Shown: piece by piece, positions 15,944-24,001 of the stretch
How positions within the stretch are numbered: position 1 is the stretch's first letter
Layout: each line of letters starts with the position of its first letter
NCBI GenBank assembly: GCA_019638455.1
Contig: JAHBTU010000001.1
Location: 635,501-699,500 of the forward strand
DNA: 64,000 nt
Direction: 5' to 3'
Source: Saprospiraceae bacterium
Lineage (GTDB): Bacteria; Bacteroidota; Bacteroidia; Chitinophagales; Saprospiraceae
The notes under the pieces: generated by a model
What the model was told of the DNA's origin: nothing
The model's database searches: none
The model's input: the letters and a program-made list of their open reading frames with translations, nothing else
Position numbers and translations under genes: made by a program

Positions 15944-18445
15944 TTATTGTTTGCTCACTCGGGCGGTGTGCAGGGATTTCCCGTCGAAGATGGAAATGTT
16001 GAGCACGCCCACGGGCAGGTTGGCAAAGTCGCTGAGGCTGATGATGTTGCGACCTTTGACAAAATTTTGCGCGACGGCCTGCAAAAGACGGCCCTGCATA
16101 TCGTGCACGAGCAGGTTGCCGTCGAAATCTCGGTCAGCATCGAACAGCAAGGTCAACTGGTCGCTCGCCGGGTTGGGTAGGCAAAAGATTTTTTGCCCGG
16201 TCGTCGGCCTGTTGTCTGCCGATTGTCCGTTGCCGCGCTCTCCGCCGCCCAGGTTGTTGACGCTGATTTCGAGGCTGGCGTTGCTCACGCAGCCCCCCTC
16301 TGCCGCAAGGAAATAAGTTTCCAGAATGGACTTGTCCAAAGTCAGTACTTGGCTCAGGTCTGTGATGTTCTCCTTCGCTCTCAGGGTGACTTTGAACAGC
16401 GAGCCACCGTCGGTCAATGTCTGGGGGGCAAGGTTGTCGCGCATCCAGACGGCCTTGATGCCCTCTGCAACTTGGTTGAGGTCGCCGGGCGCGTTTTCTG
16501 TTGTGGCAAAGTCGCCAATGGAGCCGTTGGCTTTACTGATGAACTCAAAGTCATCCTTTGGCGCCCTGATACCTGTCTGAAATGCCACTACGGATTGAAA
16601 GCCATAGCCTTTGACATTCAACTCTATGATGTCGCCCTGCGCCACCGAAACATCGGGGACGAGCAGGGCAACGTCGCCCGGGCAGTCCTCCGCCAACTCG
16701 TCGGGGGCCACCGGGCCGCAGATGTTGCCGAGTTTCACAGCATCGAACCCGTTGCGGACGGTGCCGGACCTCATCAGGAAAGGCCATGTGGGCTCGCAGT
16801 ATTGTGTGGGCGGCACGGCGGGGCCGCCCATGGCGGGAGGGACGGTCAGGAACGGATTGTCGTAGCCGACCCCATCAAAATCGGGCTGTAGCCCGCCGCC
16901 TATAACGTTTTGCGTCACCACTTCCGGGATGAACCGCCACGGCTGCTCGTAGGCGGACAATGCCGTGTCAATGCCGAGAATTAGTCTGCGAAACAGCAAA
17001 ATATCGGCAGCGCTCACGCTATTGCTTTTGTTGGCATCGGCAGCCAATTGTTTGTAGCCGTCGAGCGTGTCAAGAGCAAGCACATGCCTCTGTATGCAAA
17101 GCAAGTCGAACGTGGTCAGCCCGCTCAGCCAGTTGTCATCCAACTTGGTCACGTCGCTGCTGCGGAAGCGCTTCACATCGGCCCTTACTTGCACGCTAAA
17201 GGTGGATAGGGGCAGTTTGCCGCTGAAATCGCCGCTCGCGCTCACGATGGTTTGGGTGTAGTCGGCAGGGTCTGCGGTGGGAGAGACGCGCAATCGAACG
17301 CGGTCAAGCCCCGTGCTCGTGCCCTCAATCTCCACGCGGTCAATGAGGTTGCCGCAGAGTTGTTCCTGATAGTAGTCGTTGAGGAAGAAATTGGTTATCA
17401 TGTCAGCGCGACCCACTTGACCGGGCGTGAAGTTCTGGCGACAAGAGCCGGTGTAGGACATGATGTTTCGGGCCAGCACGTTCAGGGTGTCCACAATCAA
17501 ATCGAAGTTGTAGTCGCGATAGTCGCCCGTGTAGGTGCAGTTTGTGTAGTCCCAAGAGCAGCCGTTGACGCAGGGGGTGTTGGGGTCGCCGTCGAGGCAG
17601 CCGTTGACGCAGGGGGTGTTGGGGTCGCCGTCCAAACATCCCGCGATGGTGGCGGACGAAGGGTAAAACGCCGCACGCTGGGGGTTGCTGTCACAGCCGG
17701 GAGGGGTGTCAACAACGCGGTCGCCTGCGATATCTCCATTGGGATTTGGAAATAGTTTTATTGTGTCAACGGCAGTCAACATCAATTCCCTCCCGCCTTG
17801 AGTGTATGGGTGGTCTTGCTGGCCGGGAACCACGGGCACGGAATATGTCATCTCTGGTGAAAAAGTGTGCAACAGGCCAAGCGTGTGGCCGAGTTCGTGA
17901 AAGCCCGTGGCATCTGAAGTGCCTGCGATGCCAGAGGGCATCCAAACGGCCTTAGGCTCTGGGTGCCACGGGAAGGTTGCCGACGCTGGCTGCCCGGGCT
18001 TGTTGTAAATGTACAGGTTGAGGTAGTTGCGGTTGTAGGAGTACGCCTCCGGCGGCAATGAGCCGTTGTACAACTGGTCAACGTCAATGTAGTTGATGGG
18101 GCCGCAGCGAAAGAAGTGAAAGATGTTGGGGCCGCCCGCCATTTTTGCGTTCATGTTGGACAGGAAAGCGTCCATGAACGCGTCGTCGTAGGTGATGCCC
18201 CACCCGCTGCCGTCGCTCTTGCGGAACACGGTGACGCGCACGGGGATTTCCCATGTGAGCGGCCCCGACGAGGCGTTCGCGGTGCTGTTCATTTCTGCCT
18301 CAAATGCGGCCATCTCCGCTTCGGTGGGCGGAGGCGTGGCGCACGGGGTGTACTGGGCTTGGAGGAGCGGCAAAGCCGCCAGGAGGGTGAAGAATGCTGC
18401 CAATAGGTGGCGGCAGGCGACCAAAGGTTGGGTTAAACCGTTCAT
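15944..18445 (-). CDS. Secreted pappalysin-like (M43) metalloprotease with dockerin-like, cohesin-like and T9SS domains
   Basis: This 833-residue protein has a signal peptide (LLAAFFTLLAALPLLQAQ). The zinc site FHELGHTLGLLHTF matches the metzincin HExxHxxGxxH consensus, and VVDTPPGCDSN and NIMSYTG (Met-turn) follow, as in M43 pappalysins. Between them is a 13-residue tandem duplication, CLDGDPNTPCVNG twice. Next come a dockerin-like segment (TTFDLLCIQRHVLALDTLDG, ADANKSNSVSAADILLFRRL), a cohesin-like beta domain (QGDIIELNVKGYGFQSVVAF) and a C-terminal T9SS type A sorting domain (CLPNPASDQLTLLFDADRDF). Known family role: secreted peptidase. Inference: processed and exported by T9SS, possibly self-associating through the dockerin/cohesin-like pair. 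It is GC-rich compared with the block to its left. Confidence 0.88.
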   Translation of the reverse strand: MNGLTQPLVACRHLLAAFFTLLAALPLLQAQYTPCATPPPTEAEMAAFEAEMNSTANASSGPLTWEIPVRVTVFRKSDGSGWGITYDDAFMDAFLSNMNAKMAGGPNIFHFFRCGPINYIDVDQLYNGSLPPEAYSYNRNYLNLYIYNKPGQPASATFPWHPEPKAVWMPSGIAGTSDATGFHELGHTLGLLHTFSPEMTYSVPVVPGQQDHPYTQGGRELMLTAVDTIKLFPNPNGDIAGDRVVDTPPGCDSNPQRAAFYPSSATIAGCLDGDPNTPCVNGCLDGDPNTPCVNGCSWDYTNCTYTGDYRDYNFDLIVDTLNVLARNIMSYTGSCRQNFTPGQVGRADMITNFFLNDYYQEQLCGNLIDRVEIEGTSTGLDRVRLRVSPTADPADYTQTIVSASGDFSGKLPLSTFSVQVRADVKRFRSSDVTKLDDNWLSGLTTFDLLCIQRHVLALDTLDGYKQLAADANKSNSVSAADILLFRRLILGIDTALSAYEQPWRFIPEVVTQNVIGGGLQPDFDGVGYDNPFLTVPPAMGGPAVPPTQYCEPTWPFLMRSGTVRNGFDAVKLGNICGPVAPDELAEDCPGDVALLVPDVSVAQGDIIELNVKGYGFQSVVAFQTGIRAPKDDFEFISKANGSIGDFATTENAPGDLNQVAEGIKAVWMRDNLAPQTLTDGGSLFKVTLRAKENITDLSQVLTLDKSILETYFLAAEGGCVSNASLEISVNNLGGGERGNGQSADNRPTTGQKIFCLPNPASDQLTLLFDADRDFDGNLLVHDMQGRLLQAVAQNFVKGRNIISLSDFANLPVGVLNISIFDGKSLHTARVSKQ
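17558..17635. repeat. Tandem 39-bp repeat in the metalloprotease gene
   Basis: Two 39-bp units (17558-17596 and 17597-17635) differ only in their last few bases and encode GCLDGDPNTPCVN twice. An in-frame unit can expand or contract by slippage without breaking the gene. Confidence 0.85.
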
Positions 18446-18548
18446 AATGAAACTGTTTGGTGGGTGAAAAAATTATGGTTTCAATTATGTTGAACGCAGC
18501 GACAAACAGGTGTTGAGTTCTGTTGTCTTTGCGCTGAACTACTGTTTC

Positions 18549-18567
18549 CCGTCAACCCCAATTGACG
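18549..18567. repeat. Short inverted repeat CCGTCAA/TTGACGG
   Basis: This is a 7-bp perfect stem in the 314-bp gap between the metalloprotease gene start (18445) and the recombinase stop (18760). It is one of several palindromes crowded here; the gap holds no convincing gene. Confidence 0.5.
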
Positions 18568-18592
18568 GTTAAACTCGCTTTGTCGCCCCGCC

Positions 18593-18634
18593 GGTTGCGT
18601 GTATCCAGCTCGAATCGGCTGGATACACGCAACC
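18593..18634. repeat. Perfect 17-bp inverted repeat next to the recombinase gene
   Basis: Arms GGTTGCGTGTATCCAGC and GCTGGATACACGCAACC flank an 8-base spacer TCGAATCG, itself partly palindromic. The length and perfection are unusual for a terminator, and no T tract follows on either strand. It lies 126 bp beyond the recombinase stop codon. It is a candidate recombination site or regulator-binding site. Confidence 0.7.
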
Positions 18635-18642
18635 CCGGCCAC

Positions 18643-18689
18643 AAAAAAAGCGCAGCATACCGGACTATGCGTGCCGGCAAGCTGCGCTT
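18643..18689 (-). terminator. Terminator of the recombinase gene
   Basis: On the minus strand AAGCGCAGC and GCTGCGCTT form a hairpin with an inner GCCGGC...CCGG stem, followed by T7. It lies about 70 bp after the recombinase stop codon. Confidence 0.85.
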
Positions 18690-18759
18690 GAGAATGTTGG
18701 CGGGGCAAGGCAGATTGTCCATGAGAGGTTCTTTTGACGGGCAAAAATAAGCATGTCCA

Positions 18760-20436
18760 TCACAATTCCAAATCATCCAAGGGACTTTTTAATTTTTCCC
18801 AACTTTTTTTCGTGATATGGGTGTATATCTCCGTCGTTTTGCTGCTCTCGTGGCCAAGCAACTCCTGTATGTTGCGCAAATCCATGCCTTTTTCCAACAG
18901 ATGCGTGGCAAAGGAATGGCGCAGCGTGTGGGTGGTCGCCAAAGGGTTGATGCGCGACTGTTCCTTGGCCGCGGTGAAAATGGCCTGCACACTTCGGTCG
19001 CTGTATTGGCCACCGTCGGCCCCCTCGAACAGCCAATGCACCGGTTGGTACAGCGCCAGGTACTCCTTCAAAAGGCTTTCGGCTTTTTGGGCAAGAATGG
19101 TGCAGCGGTCTTTTTTCCCTTTTGCGTCGCGCACGAAAATGCGGTGCTGCTCAAACTGTAGGTCGGTCAATTTTAGTTTGGTGACCTCGCCGAGGCGCAG
19201 TCCGGCTGAATAAATCATCGTCAGTATGCACCGGTGCTTGAGGTTGTCCACTGCCTTCAACAGTCGGGTTACTTCACCTTCGGTCAGCACTTGGGGTATT
19301 TTTTGCGGTTTTTTCGCTTGCACCAGCCCTTCCACTTTTTCCGCCTGATTGACCACCTCGCAGTAGAACATCTTGAGCGCGCAGCATATCTGGTTTTGGT
19401 AACTCTCTGTGATGCGGTGTTCCTTGATTAAGTGGTGGATATAGTCGTTGATTTGTTTTCTGGTGAGCTCGCTGGGCTTGGTGTCGTCGTAGAAACGGAT
19501 AAAATTCCGCAAGGAGTTTTTGTAGCTCTTCACCGTGCGCCAACTGTACCGCTTCAGGAGCAGGCACTGCTCCAGCGCGGTCACGGCGGCCTCGTAGCGG
19601 GCGGGTTTGGACTGTTGTGGCTGCCATGGTTGTGCAGGCGAGGCCTCTTCCCCTTCCAAGCGCTCAGGCACGTTTTCATCGGGCACAAAGTCCCAGCGCA
19701 ACACACCGTCGAAGTATTTGCGCAGGAACCGCAAAGTGAGTCGGGTGTAGGGCAGTTCCCACCACATCCAGCGCTGGTCCCAGCGGCGGCCGTGTATGTT
19801 CTTCACGGTTTTTAGGTATTCCTTTATCAGGGCGAGGGGCAGGTCGAGGCAGAGCAGGTGGGGGTTTTGCGGGTGCGGCCGCACGCTCATCCTCGCGCTC
19901 GTCGTTCCGGTCGGTTGGCTTTCGGGCGGCGGCATACGGTGTATCGCTTTGATTTTCTCCCAATTTTCGGGCGTGTCAGGCACCGACCAGGCCTTGCGCT
20001 CAGGGTGCCACTCACAGCCTTCTATGCGCTTTATCGCGGCCCTCCTCTCGATGCGGGCTATGTCTATCCTGTAGTAGATGCGGCCTCTTTCGAGCGCGGC
20101 GACTGTTTCAGGAGAATGTTGTTGGGGTTGTATGTTTTGCACTGGGATTTGCGGTCGAGGAGCGCCGTCTGTAACGGGCTGGGCATCCGTGTGCTGTTCT
20201 ACCGGAGGGGCCGCTGTGGTTTGCGGGAGACCAGCCCAGGCCCTGTTCACAGGGGTCTCGGGCAATGACCACATCTTGATGTCGGGATGCCAGAATTTGC
20301 CGGGCTTCATTTTGACCAAGGCGATTAGGTCATGCTGTTCGGGGCCAATTTTGAAAAAGATTCTCCCTTTTTTTACAAATTTTTCCTGCATATCAGCATA
20401 TTTTTTCACAAAATTGCTTAAAAAAATTTCATGCAA
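18760..20436 (-). CDS. Tyrosine recombinase with three N-terminal HARP-like repeats
   Basis: In this 558-residue protein the C-terminal 290 residues are a tyrosine recombinase. It has a SAM-like core-binding part (TVKSYKNSLRNFIRFY) and the catalytic residues Arg in SAGLRLGEV, His503 and Arg506 in HTLRHSFATHLL, His529 in LLGHESS and nucleophile Tyr538 in IYTHITKK. The ending KLKSPLDDL resembles the VRSPLD-L ending of integron integrases and many Bacteroidota Xer-like enzymes, but the integron-specific insertion is absent. The N-terminal 245 residues hold three related segments (about 20-70, 115-165, 190-244). Each ends in a pattern like PGKFWHPDIKMWSLP, EGCEWHPERKAWSVP or HGRRWDQRWMWWELP, recalling the HARP fold of SMARCAL1. 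Role inferred: DNA integration, excision or inversion within the mobile unit. Palindromes lie on both sides of the gene. Confidence 0.9.
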   Translation of the reverse strand: MHEIFLSNFVKKYADMQEKFVKKGRIFFKIGPEQHDLIALVKMKPGKFWHPDIKMWSLPETPVNRAWAGLPQTTAAPPVEQHTDAQPVTDGAPRPQIPVQNIQPQQHSPETVAALERGRIYYRIDIARIERRAAIKRIEGCEWHPERKAWSVPDTPENWEKIKAIHRMPPPESQPTGTTSARMSVRPHPQNPHLLCLDLPLALIKEYLKTVKNIHGRRWDQRWMWWELPYTRLTLRFLRKYFDGVLRWDFVPDENVPERLEGEEASPAQPWQPQQSKPARYEAAVTALEQCLLLKRYSWRTVKSYKNSLRNFIRFYDDTKPSELTRKQINDYIHHLIKEHRITESYQNQICCALKMFYCEVVNQAEKVEGLVQAKKPQKIPQVLTEGEVTRLLKAVDNLKHRCILTMIYSAGLRLGEVTKLKLTDLQFEQHRIFVRDAKGKKDRCTILAQKAESLLKEYLALYQPVHWLFEGADGGQYSDRSVQAIFTAAKEQSRINPLATTHTLRHSFATHLLEKGMDLRNIQELLGHESSKTTEIYTHITKKSWEKLKSPLDDLEL

Positions 20437-20469
20437 CCAACTGTAAATAAGTTATTTGAAAAACTTAAT

Positions 20470-20521
20470 CGTTTGAAACGGTTAACTATCGGATAGTAAA
20501 CCGTTATATCCGTTGCAAACG
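20470..20521. promoter_or_regulatory. Palindromic region upstream of the recombinase gene
   Basis: An outer CGTTTG/CAAACG pair encloses a 14-bp imperfect palindrome whose arms are AACGGTTAACTATC and GATAGTAAACCGTT, with a further CCGTT repeat. It lies 34 bp upstream of the recombinase start codon. It may be an operator for autoregulation or the site on which the recombinase acts. Confidence 0.5.
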
Positions 20522-20535
20522 TTTTGAACAAAAAG

Positions 20536-20630
20536 GGTAGTGCCATTTTGTGAGTGGCTGTCATTCTGACTAACTAAACGCCGTGTCGAAATGACAAAAG
20601 GCACCCGATCACTCATATTTTAACACTACC
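20536..20630. mobile_element. 95-bp IS1-ended mini-element (MITE-like), right border of the composite unit
   Basis: It starts GGTAGTGCCATTTTGTGAGTG and ends with the inverse of GGTAGTGTTAAAATATGAGTG. Both ends resemble the IS1 termini at 10222 and 12815, with GTCATT/AATGAC as an inner pair. It has no coding capacity. Its outer end abuts the second copy of the 8-bp duplication. It can be read as an IS1-derived MITE or an internally deleted IS1. Confidence 0.75.
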
Positions 20631-20638
20631 CCGTCGTG
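20631..20638. repeat. Target-site duplication, right copy (CCGTCGTG)
   Basis: This pairs with 10214-10221 and marks the exact right junction of the 10.4-kb unit within the IS5 transposase. Confidence 0.88.
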
Positions 20639-21304
20639 AACGGCATTTTGTACTTGCACCGGACAGGCGGCCAGTGGCGCAACCTGCCCCCTGTTTTTCC
20701 GCCTTGGAAGAGCGTGTACTATTATTTTCATCGGTGGTCGCGCCAGGGTGTTTGGCAAACGGTGAACGACTGGGTGGCCGAACTGGAGCGGCTTTTTTGG
20801 GGCAAGGAGGTCAGCGCAAGCCTTTTCTGCATTGACAGCCAATCTGTTAAGGCAGCGCCTTTTGTCCACGAAGAAAGGGGCGTTGACGGCAACAAGAAAG
20901 TGAACGGACGCAAGCGGCACATCCTGGTGGACACTTTGGGTCTCGTCATTGGTGTGGTGGCCAGTGCCGCCAACAAGCCCGACGGTCAAATGGGCATTCA
21001 ATTGTTGAAACAATGCTCGGCCCACTTTGGCCGGTTGAAAAAGATTCTGGTGGACGGGGTTTACGCCGGCGCTTTCAGCGAGTTTGCCGCCTCCGAACTC
21101 GGCGTGGAGGTGGAGATATCTTCACGTCCGCCAACCTCCAAGGGCTTTGTGCCCATCAAAAAACGCTGGGTCAATGAACGGACTTTCGGCTGGTTCAATT
21201 TCTTCCGACGATTGGATAAAGACCATGAAAAAACAACAAAAAGTTCGGAATCCATGATATTGCTGGCGAACATTCAAGTGATTTTAGGGCGAATGGCCGC
21301 TTGA
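20639..21304 (+). pseudogene. IS5-family transposase, C-terminal 221 codons
   Basis: It continues the frame started at 10120. It contains the DDE residues: Asp in FCIDSQSVKA, Asp in ILVDGVYAG and Glu in WVNERTFGWFNFFRRL, plus the usual GVDGNKKVNGRKRHILVDTLG block. The joined protein would be 255 residues, normal for the family. In its present state it lacks its N-terminus and start codon. Confidence 0.9.
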
Positions 21305-21361
21305 CAAAAAGTTGTTCTGCACTAACCCCACCTCACTAACCAAAAATTTTTGAACATGCTC

Positions 21362-21409
21362 TTAAGCGTTTTTGTCAAAGTCTGGTTGCTGCACAGGTTT
21401 TTCACGATG
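21362..21409 (-). pseudogene. Fragment B of the large lipoprotein 3' end (right side of the IS5 insertion)
   Basis: The minus strand reads VTAIVKNLCSNQTLTKTL, the penultimate codons of the large lipoprotein (compare 22300-22370). The final NVIVH and stop lie at 10023-10041 beyond the IS5. The homology begins a few bases after the stop of lipoprotein B, the same position that fragment A takes after lipoprotein A. Confidence 0.78.
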
Positions 21410-21430
21410 GCTGTCACTGACAGGATCTGC

Positions 21431-22219
21431 CTACTTTTCCACTACAAAATCTACGACCATTTTGCCGTTTTTGATGTCTCCTATCACTTCATAAATGGGT
21501 TCTGAATCAGACAATCTTTTCCCATACAACTCACAGGTGAATTCAAATTCAATATGATAGCCAACGCTTTCTCCCAAGTCAACCCGGTACAATTTCGTAC
21601 AACGGAGAAAGCCGTTATGGTTGAGACTCGAACTCGTAAAATAAAATGTTCCTACTGTCGGGTCGTTTTCATTACAACAATGAACACATCCATAATTGAT
21701 TTCAAACCCGTCTTCCCAAACAGGATTAGGGTCAAGTGTAACATCCCACCAAGGTTTTTGTCTCAGTTTAAGGTCGCCAACTCGAACATACTTATCTATG
21801 AATTCAATAGCCGAAAGGTTCTCTCTTTTTTGTAGGGAGATAAAAATTTCATCGGACTCAGGCACAGGCAAACTGTACGGTTGTCCTGCCGGGGGGGGGG
21901 GAGCAGGTTGTCTAAAACCAATCTTCAACAAATACTGCCGGGAACTGTCAGTGCCGGGGTTCAAAACCGGCCCTGAGGTGGTGAAAGTCATAGCGATGTT
22001 GTTGAACTGTTTGTATCCGTCGTAGCCGTCGCTGAAAATAATATCTCTGCCGTTCAAATTAAAACGAGCATACTCAGCTCCCGGCGATTTTGGATTATTA
22101 GCAGCCGACGAGGCGATGCATTTTTCCAATGCCTGTTCTTCGTAACTGGAAGGCGGGTTGTCTTTTTCGCAGGATACTAAAAAAGCAAGCATCAGGAAGA
22201 AGAGGAGCGATTGTTTCAT
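21431..22219 (-). CDS. Small uncharacterised lipoprotein, copy B, with G11/C11 tract
   Basis: This 262-residue predicted lipoprotein has a signal peptide ending LMLAFLVSC. It is a paralogue of 9196-9951, sharing the N-terminal KSPGAEYARFNLNGR and SDGYDGYKQFNN blocks, QYLLKIGF, FIDKYVRVGDLKLRQK and the ending MVVDFVVEK. A CVHCC cysteine cluster replaces CVCDC of copy A. A run of eleven G at 21891-21901 (C on the coding strand) encodes the proline stretch in QPAPPPPAGQP, at about residue 110. Copy A lacks the run. A change of one base there would truncate the protein, so expression may vary by slippage. The gene lies 67 bp downstream of the large lipoprotein gene and is probably cotranscribed with it. 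The function is unknown. Confidence 0.82.
   Translation of the reverse strand: MKQSLLFFLMLAFLVSCEKDNPPSSYEEQALEKCIASSAANNPKSPGAEYARFNLNGRDIIFSDGYDGYKQFNNIAMTFTTSGPVLNPGTDSSRQYLLKIGFRQPAPPPPAGQPYSLPVPESDEIFISLQKRENLSAIEFIDKYVRVGDLKLRQKPWWDVTLDPNPVWEDGFEINYGCVHCCNENDPTVGTFYFTSSSLNHNGFLRCTKLYRVDLGESVGYHIEFEFTCELYGKRLSDSEPIYEVIGDIKNGKMVVDFVVEK
21891..21901. repeat. G11 homopolymer in lipoprotein B
   Basis: Eleven consecutive G on the plus strand inside the coding region. This length is prone to slipped-strand mispairing. Confidence 0.9.
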
Positions 22220-22920
22220 AACTATTGACTTTTAAAGTGAAGCGGCTGCCTGAAAATCGAGCAACCGATGTCAAAGGTAAATTTTTTTAGTGAACGATGA
22301 CGTTGAGCGTTTTTGTCAAAGTCTGGTTGCTGCACAGGTTTTTAACGATGGCCGTCACCGTCGGGACAGGGTAAGGAGGTTGGTTGGTGTTCCATTGGAT
22401 TTTTACATAGTCAATGCCCGATTCGGTCACTTGGCCGTGCGGGGTGCAGCCGGAATAGACAATCACTGAATTCTGGCTGTTGAGCCATGTGCCCCAGAAT
22501 TCGTACTTGTACTGGTACGAGCCTGAGTTTACCTCGTTTTGACCCCAAATGGTCAGGGTGCCGGTGTCGTTGACAAGGAAGGGGATGCTTACATCTTCGA
22601 TTGTGAAGTAATCAGGGGTAATATTGCAAGACAGACTGCAAGCCAGTTTTATCGGCACGTTCGGATTGTTTTGTCGCACTTTCACTTCGGGGCTGATGGT
22701 GGTGATGCTGGTGGCGTTGTTGTTGTCGGGAAAAACGCCGCCTTCCACTATCCAGTTGAACACCGTGCCGGGCGGAGCGGTATATCCCCATGCCTTGAAC
22801 ACCTGCTCCAAAGGGTTGCAATCGCCCGGGAAGATTGAGATGCCTTTGGGCTTGGAGCATACCAAGCCGGAAGGTTCACCGTCGTCGCACCTGCAGTCGG
22901 GGTTCAAATAAATGCCGATA

Positions 22921-24001
22921 TAGCCCCGTGCATATTTAAAGGAACGAGACGGATGATTTAGTGAAAAAAGAGCGGATGAGTTCGGGGTCATCAGCGATTT
23001 CGTGAAGTGCATATTCTACGGCAGTTTGCAAATCGTCCAAATTGAGAAAAATCCGGTTTTTGAGTTTGTGGCACTTGAGGTAATCCCAAAGTAATTCTAT
23101 GGCATTTAGTTGTGGGCAATAAGGTGGTAGTGCTTCGAGGTGTATTATACCGGGGTTGTGTTGCAAAAAATCTTTTACCGGCTGACCCTTATGAATTGAA
23201 GCACCATCCCATACGACCAGCATTTTGGTGTTCGTCAGTTCTTCGGTGCTCAACCAAGTGAAAAACTCCTCAAAATCTTCAGCCTTGAAAGGGAGGCGTT
23301 GGATTTGCCAGCACAAATCACCCCGGGTTGAAATCATGCCGAACAGATTCAGATGCTCGCGGCTTTTGAATTCTTGAAGCACCGGAGTCTGGCCCTTGGG
23401 GGCCCAAGTTTTGGCGCAAAAGGGCAGCAAGCAAACCCCACACTCATCGGCATGAAACAATACGCGGTTTTCCGCTTCACTTTTTTTTAATGCGACCTAT
23501 GTCCTCTGCATACCACTTCTGCACCCGCTCTTCCGAACGCTGGCGAGCCTGTTTGGAAGGCCGTTGCAGCGACCATCCGACCTTTTTCAGCAACCGCCCC
23601 ACATGGGATGGGTCATACTTTACCCCAAAAAGTCGCTCAATCACAACACCAACGCGACCCCGCGTCCATATTTCCCCTTCAAATCCCTGCGCTGTACAAC
23701 CCTTGTTCAACTCTTCCACCAGGCGCCGCAGGTCTTCGGTTCCTAATTTGCTCTGGGTTCCGCCCGGCGGAAGGCTCTTGTACCAAGCAGGATTGTCTGC
23801 ATCGTATCGCGCAAGCCATCGTGACAACGTTGATTTGGGTATCCCCAAACTGGACATGATGTCTTGGCGGTTCTTACCTGAACGGAACATCTCTACCGCT
23901 CGCAGGCGCATCCCTTCATACGAAACTGAACTTAAACGTTTTTTCATGCTCAAAATGAAGCAAAGATACGCTCTTTGTTCCTTTAAAAATGCACGGGGCT
24001 A
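22921..24001 (-). mobile_element. IS630-family element (1081 bp)
   Basis: The ends are TAGCCCCGTGCATATTTAAA and, inverted, TAGCCCCGTGCATTTTTAAA. They are flanked by a TA duplication (22919-22920 and 24002-24003), diagnostic of IS630/Tc1-type insertion. It interrupts the large lipoprotein gene. One transposase is encoded in two frames. Confidence 0.93.
22936..23953 (-). CDS. IS630-family transposase in two frames (OrfA 23477-23953, OrfB 22936-23460)
   Basis: OrfA (158 residues) carries two helix-turn-helix units (NRQDIMSSLGIPKSTLSRWL and the winged HTH before WSLQRPSKQ). OrfB carries the DDE catalytic domain: Asp in FHADECGVCL, Asp in VVWDGASIHKG and Glu in NAIELLWDYLK. The frames meet at an A8 run on the coding strand (23481-23488), directly before the OrfA stop. 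A -1 slip there would fuse them, as known for several IS630 relatives. The alternative is a plain frameshift that inactivated the element. Confidence 0.88.

Larger units (their letters stand above)
10222..20630. mobile_element. Composite IS1-bounded transposon-like unit (10,409 bp)
   Basis: The two extreme ends are GGTAGTGTCATTTTATGAGTG (left) and the same type of repeat in inverse orientation at the right (reads GGTAGTGTTAAAATATGAGTG on the minus strand). The unit is flanked by a perfect 8-bp duplication CCGTCGTG (10214-10221 and 20631-20638), the size expected for IS1-family transposition. The duplication interrupts an IS5 transposase frame that rejoins precisely, which proves the direction of events. 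The left end belongs to a full IS1 element; the right end belongs to a 95-bp mini-element. The left IS1 has no duplication at its inner end (it is followed by TTATTTCT), so the whole unit appears to have moved as one piece. The cargo includes a DnaJ-domain protein, small membrane proteins, an SH3 protein, two T9SS substrates and a tyrosine recombinase. Confidence 0.75.
10042..21361 (+). mobile_element. IS5-family element, interrupted by a 10.4-kb insertion
   Basis: The outer ends are inverted repeats: GACCATGTTCAAAAATT at the left and, read on the minus strand, GAGCATGTTCAAAAATT at the right. They are flanked by a TTA duplication (10039-10041 and 21362-21364), as usual for IS5 subgroups with 3-bp TNA targets. 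Removing the insertion at 10222-20630 and one copy of its 8-bp duplication leaves a 903-bp element encoding one 255-residue DDE transposase. The element inserted into fragment B of the duplicated lipoprotein tail. The transposase is dead unless the inner unit is lost. Confidence 0.85.

Noticed and set aside
15821..18445. Plus-strand frames across the metalloprotease gene
   Set aside because: The minus-strand gene has a signal peptide, zinc site and sorting domain; the opposite frames are shadows of GC-rich codons.
10222..20630. Integrative conjugative element
   Set aside because: No relaxase, mobilisation or conjugation genes are present, and the ends are IS1-type with an 8-bp duplication.
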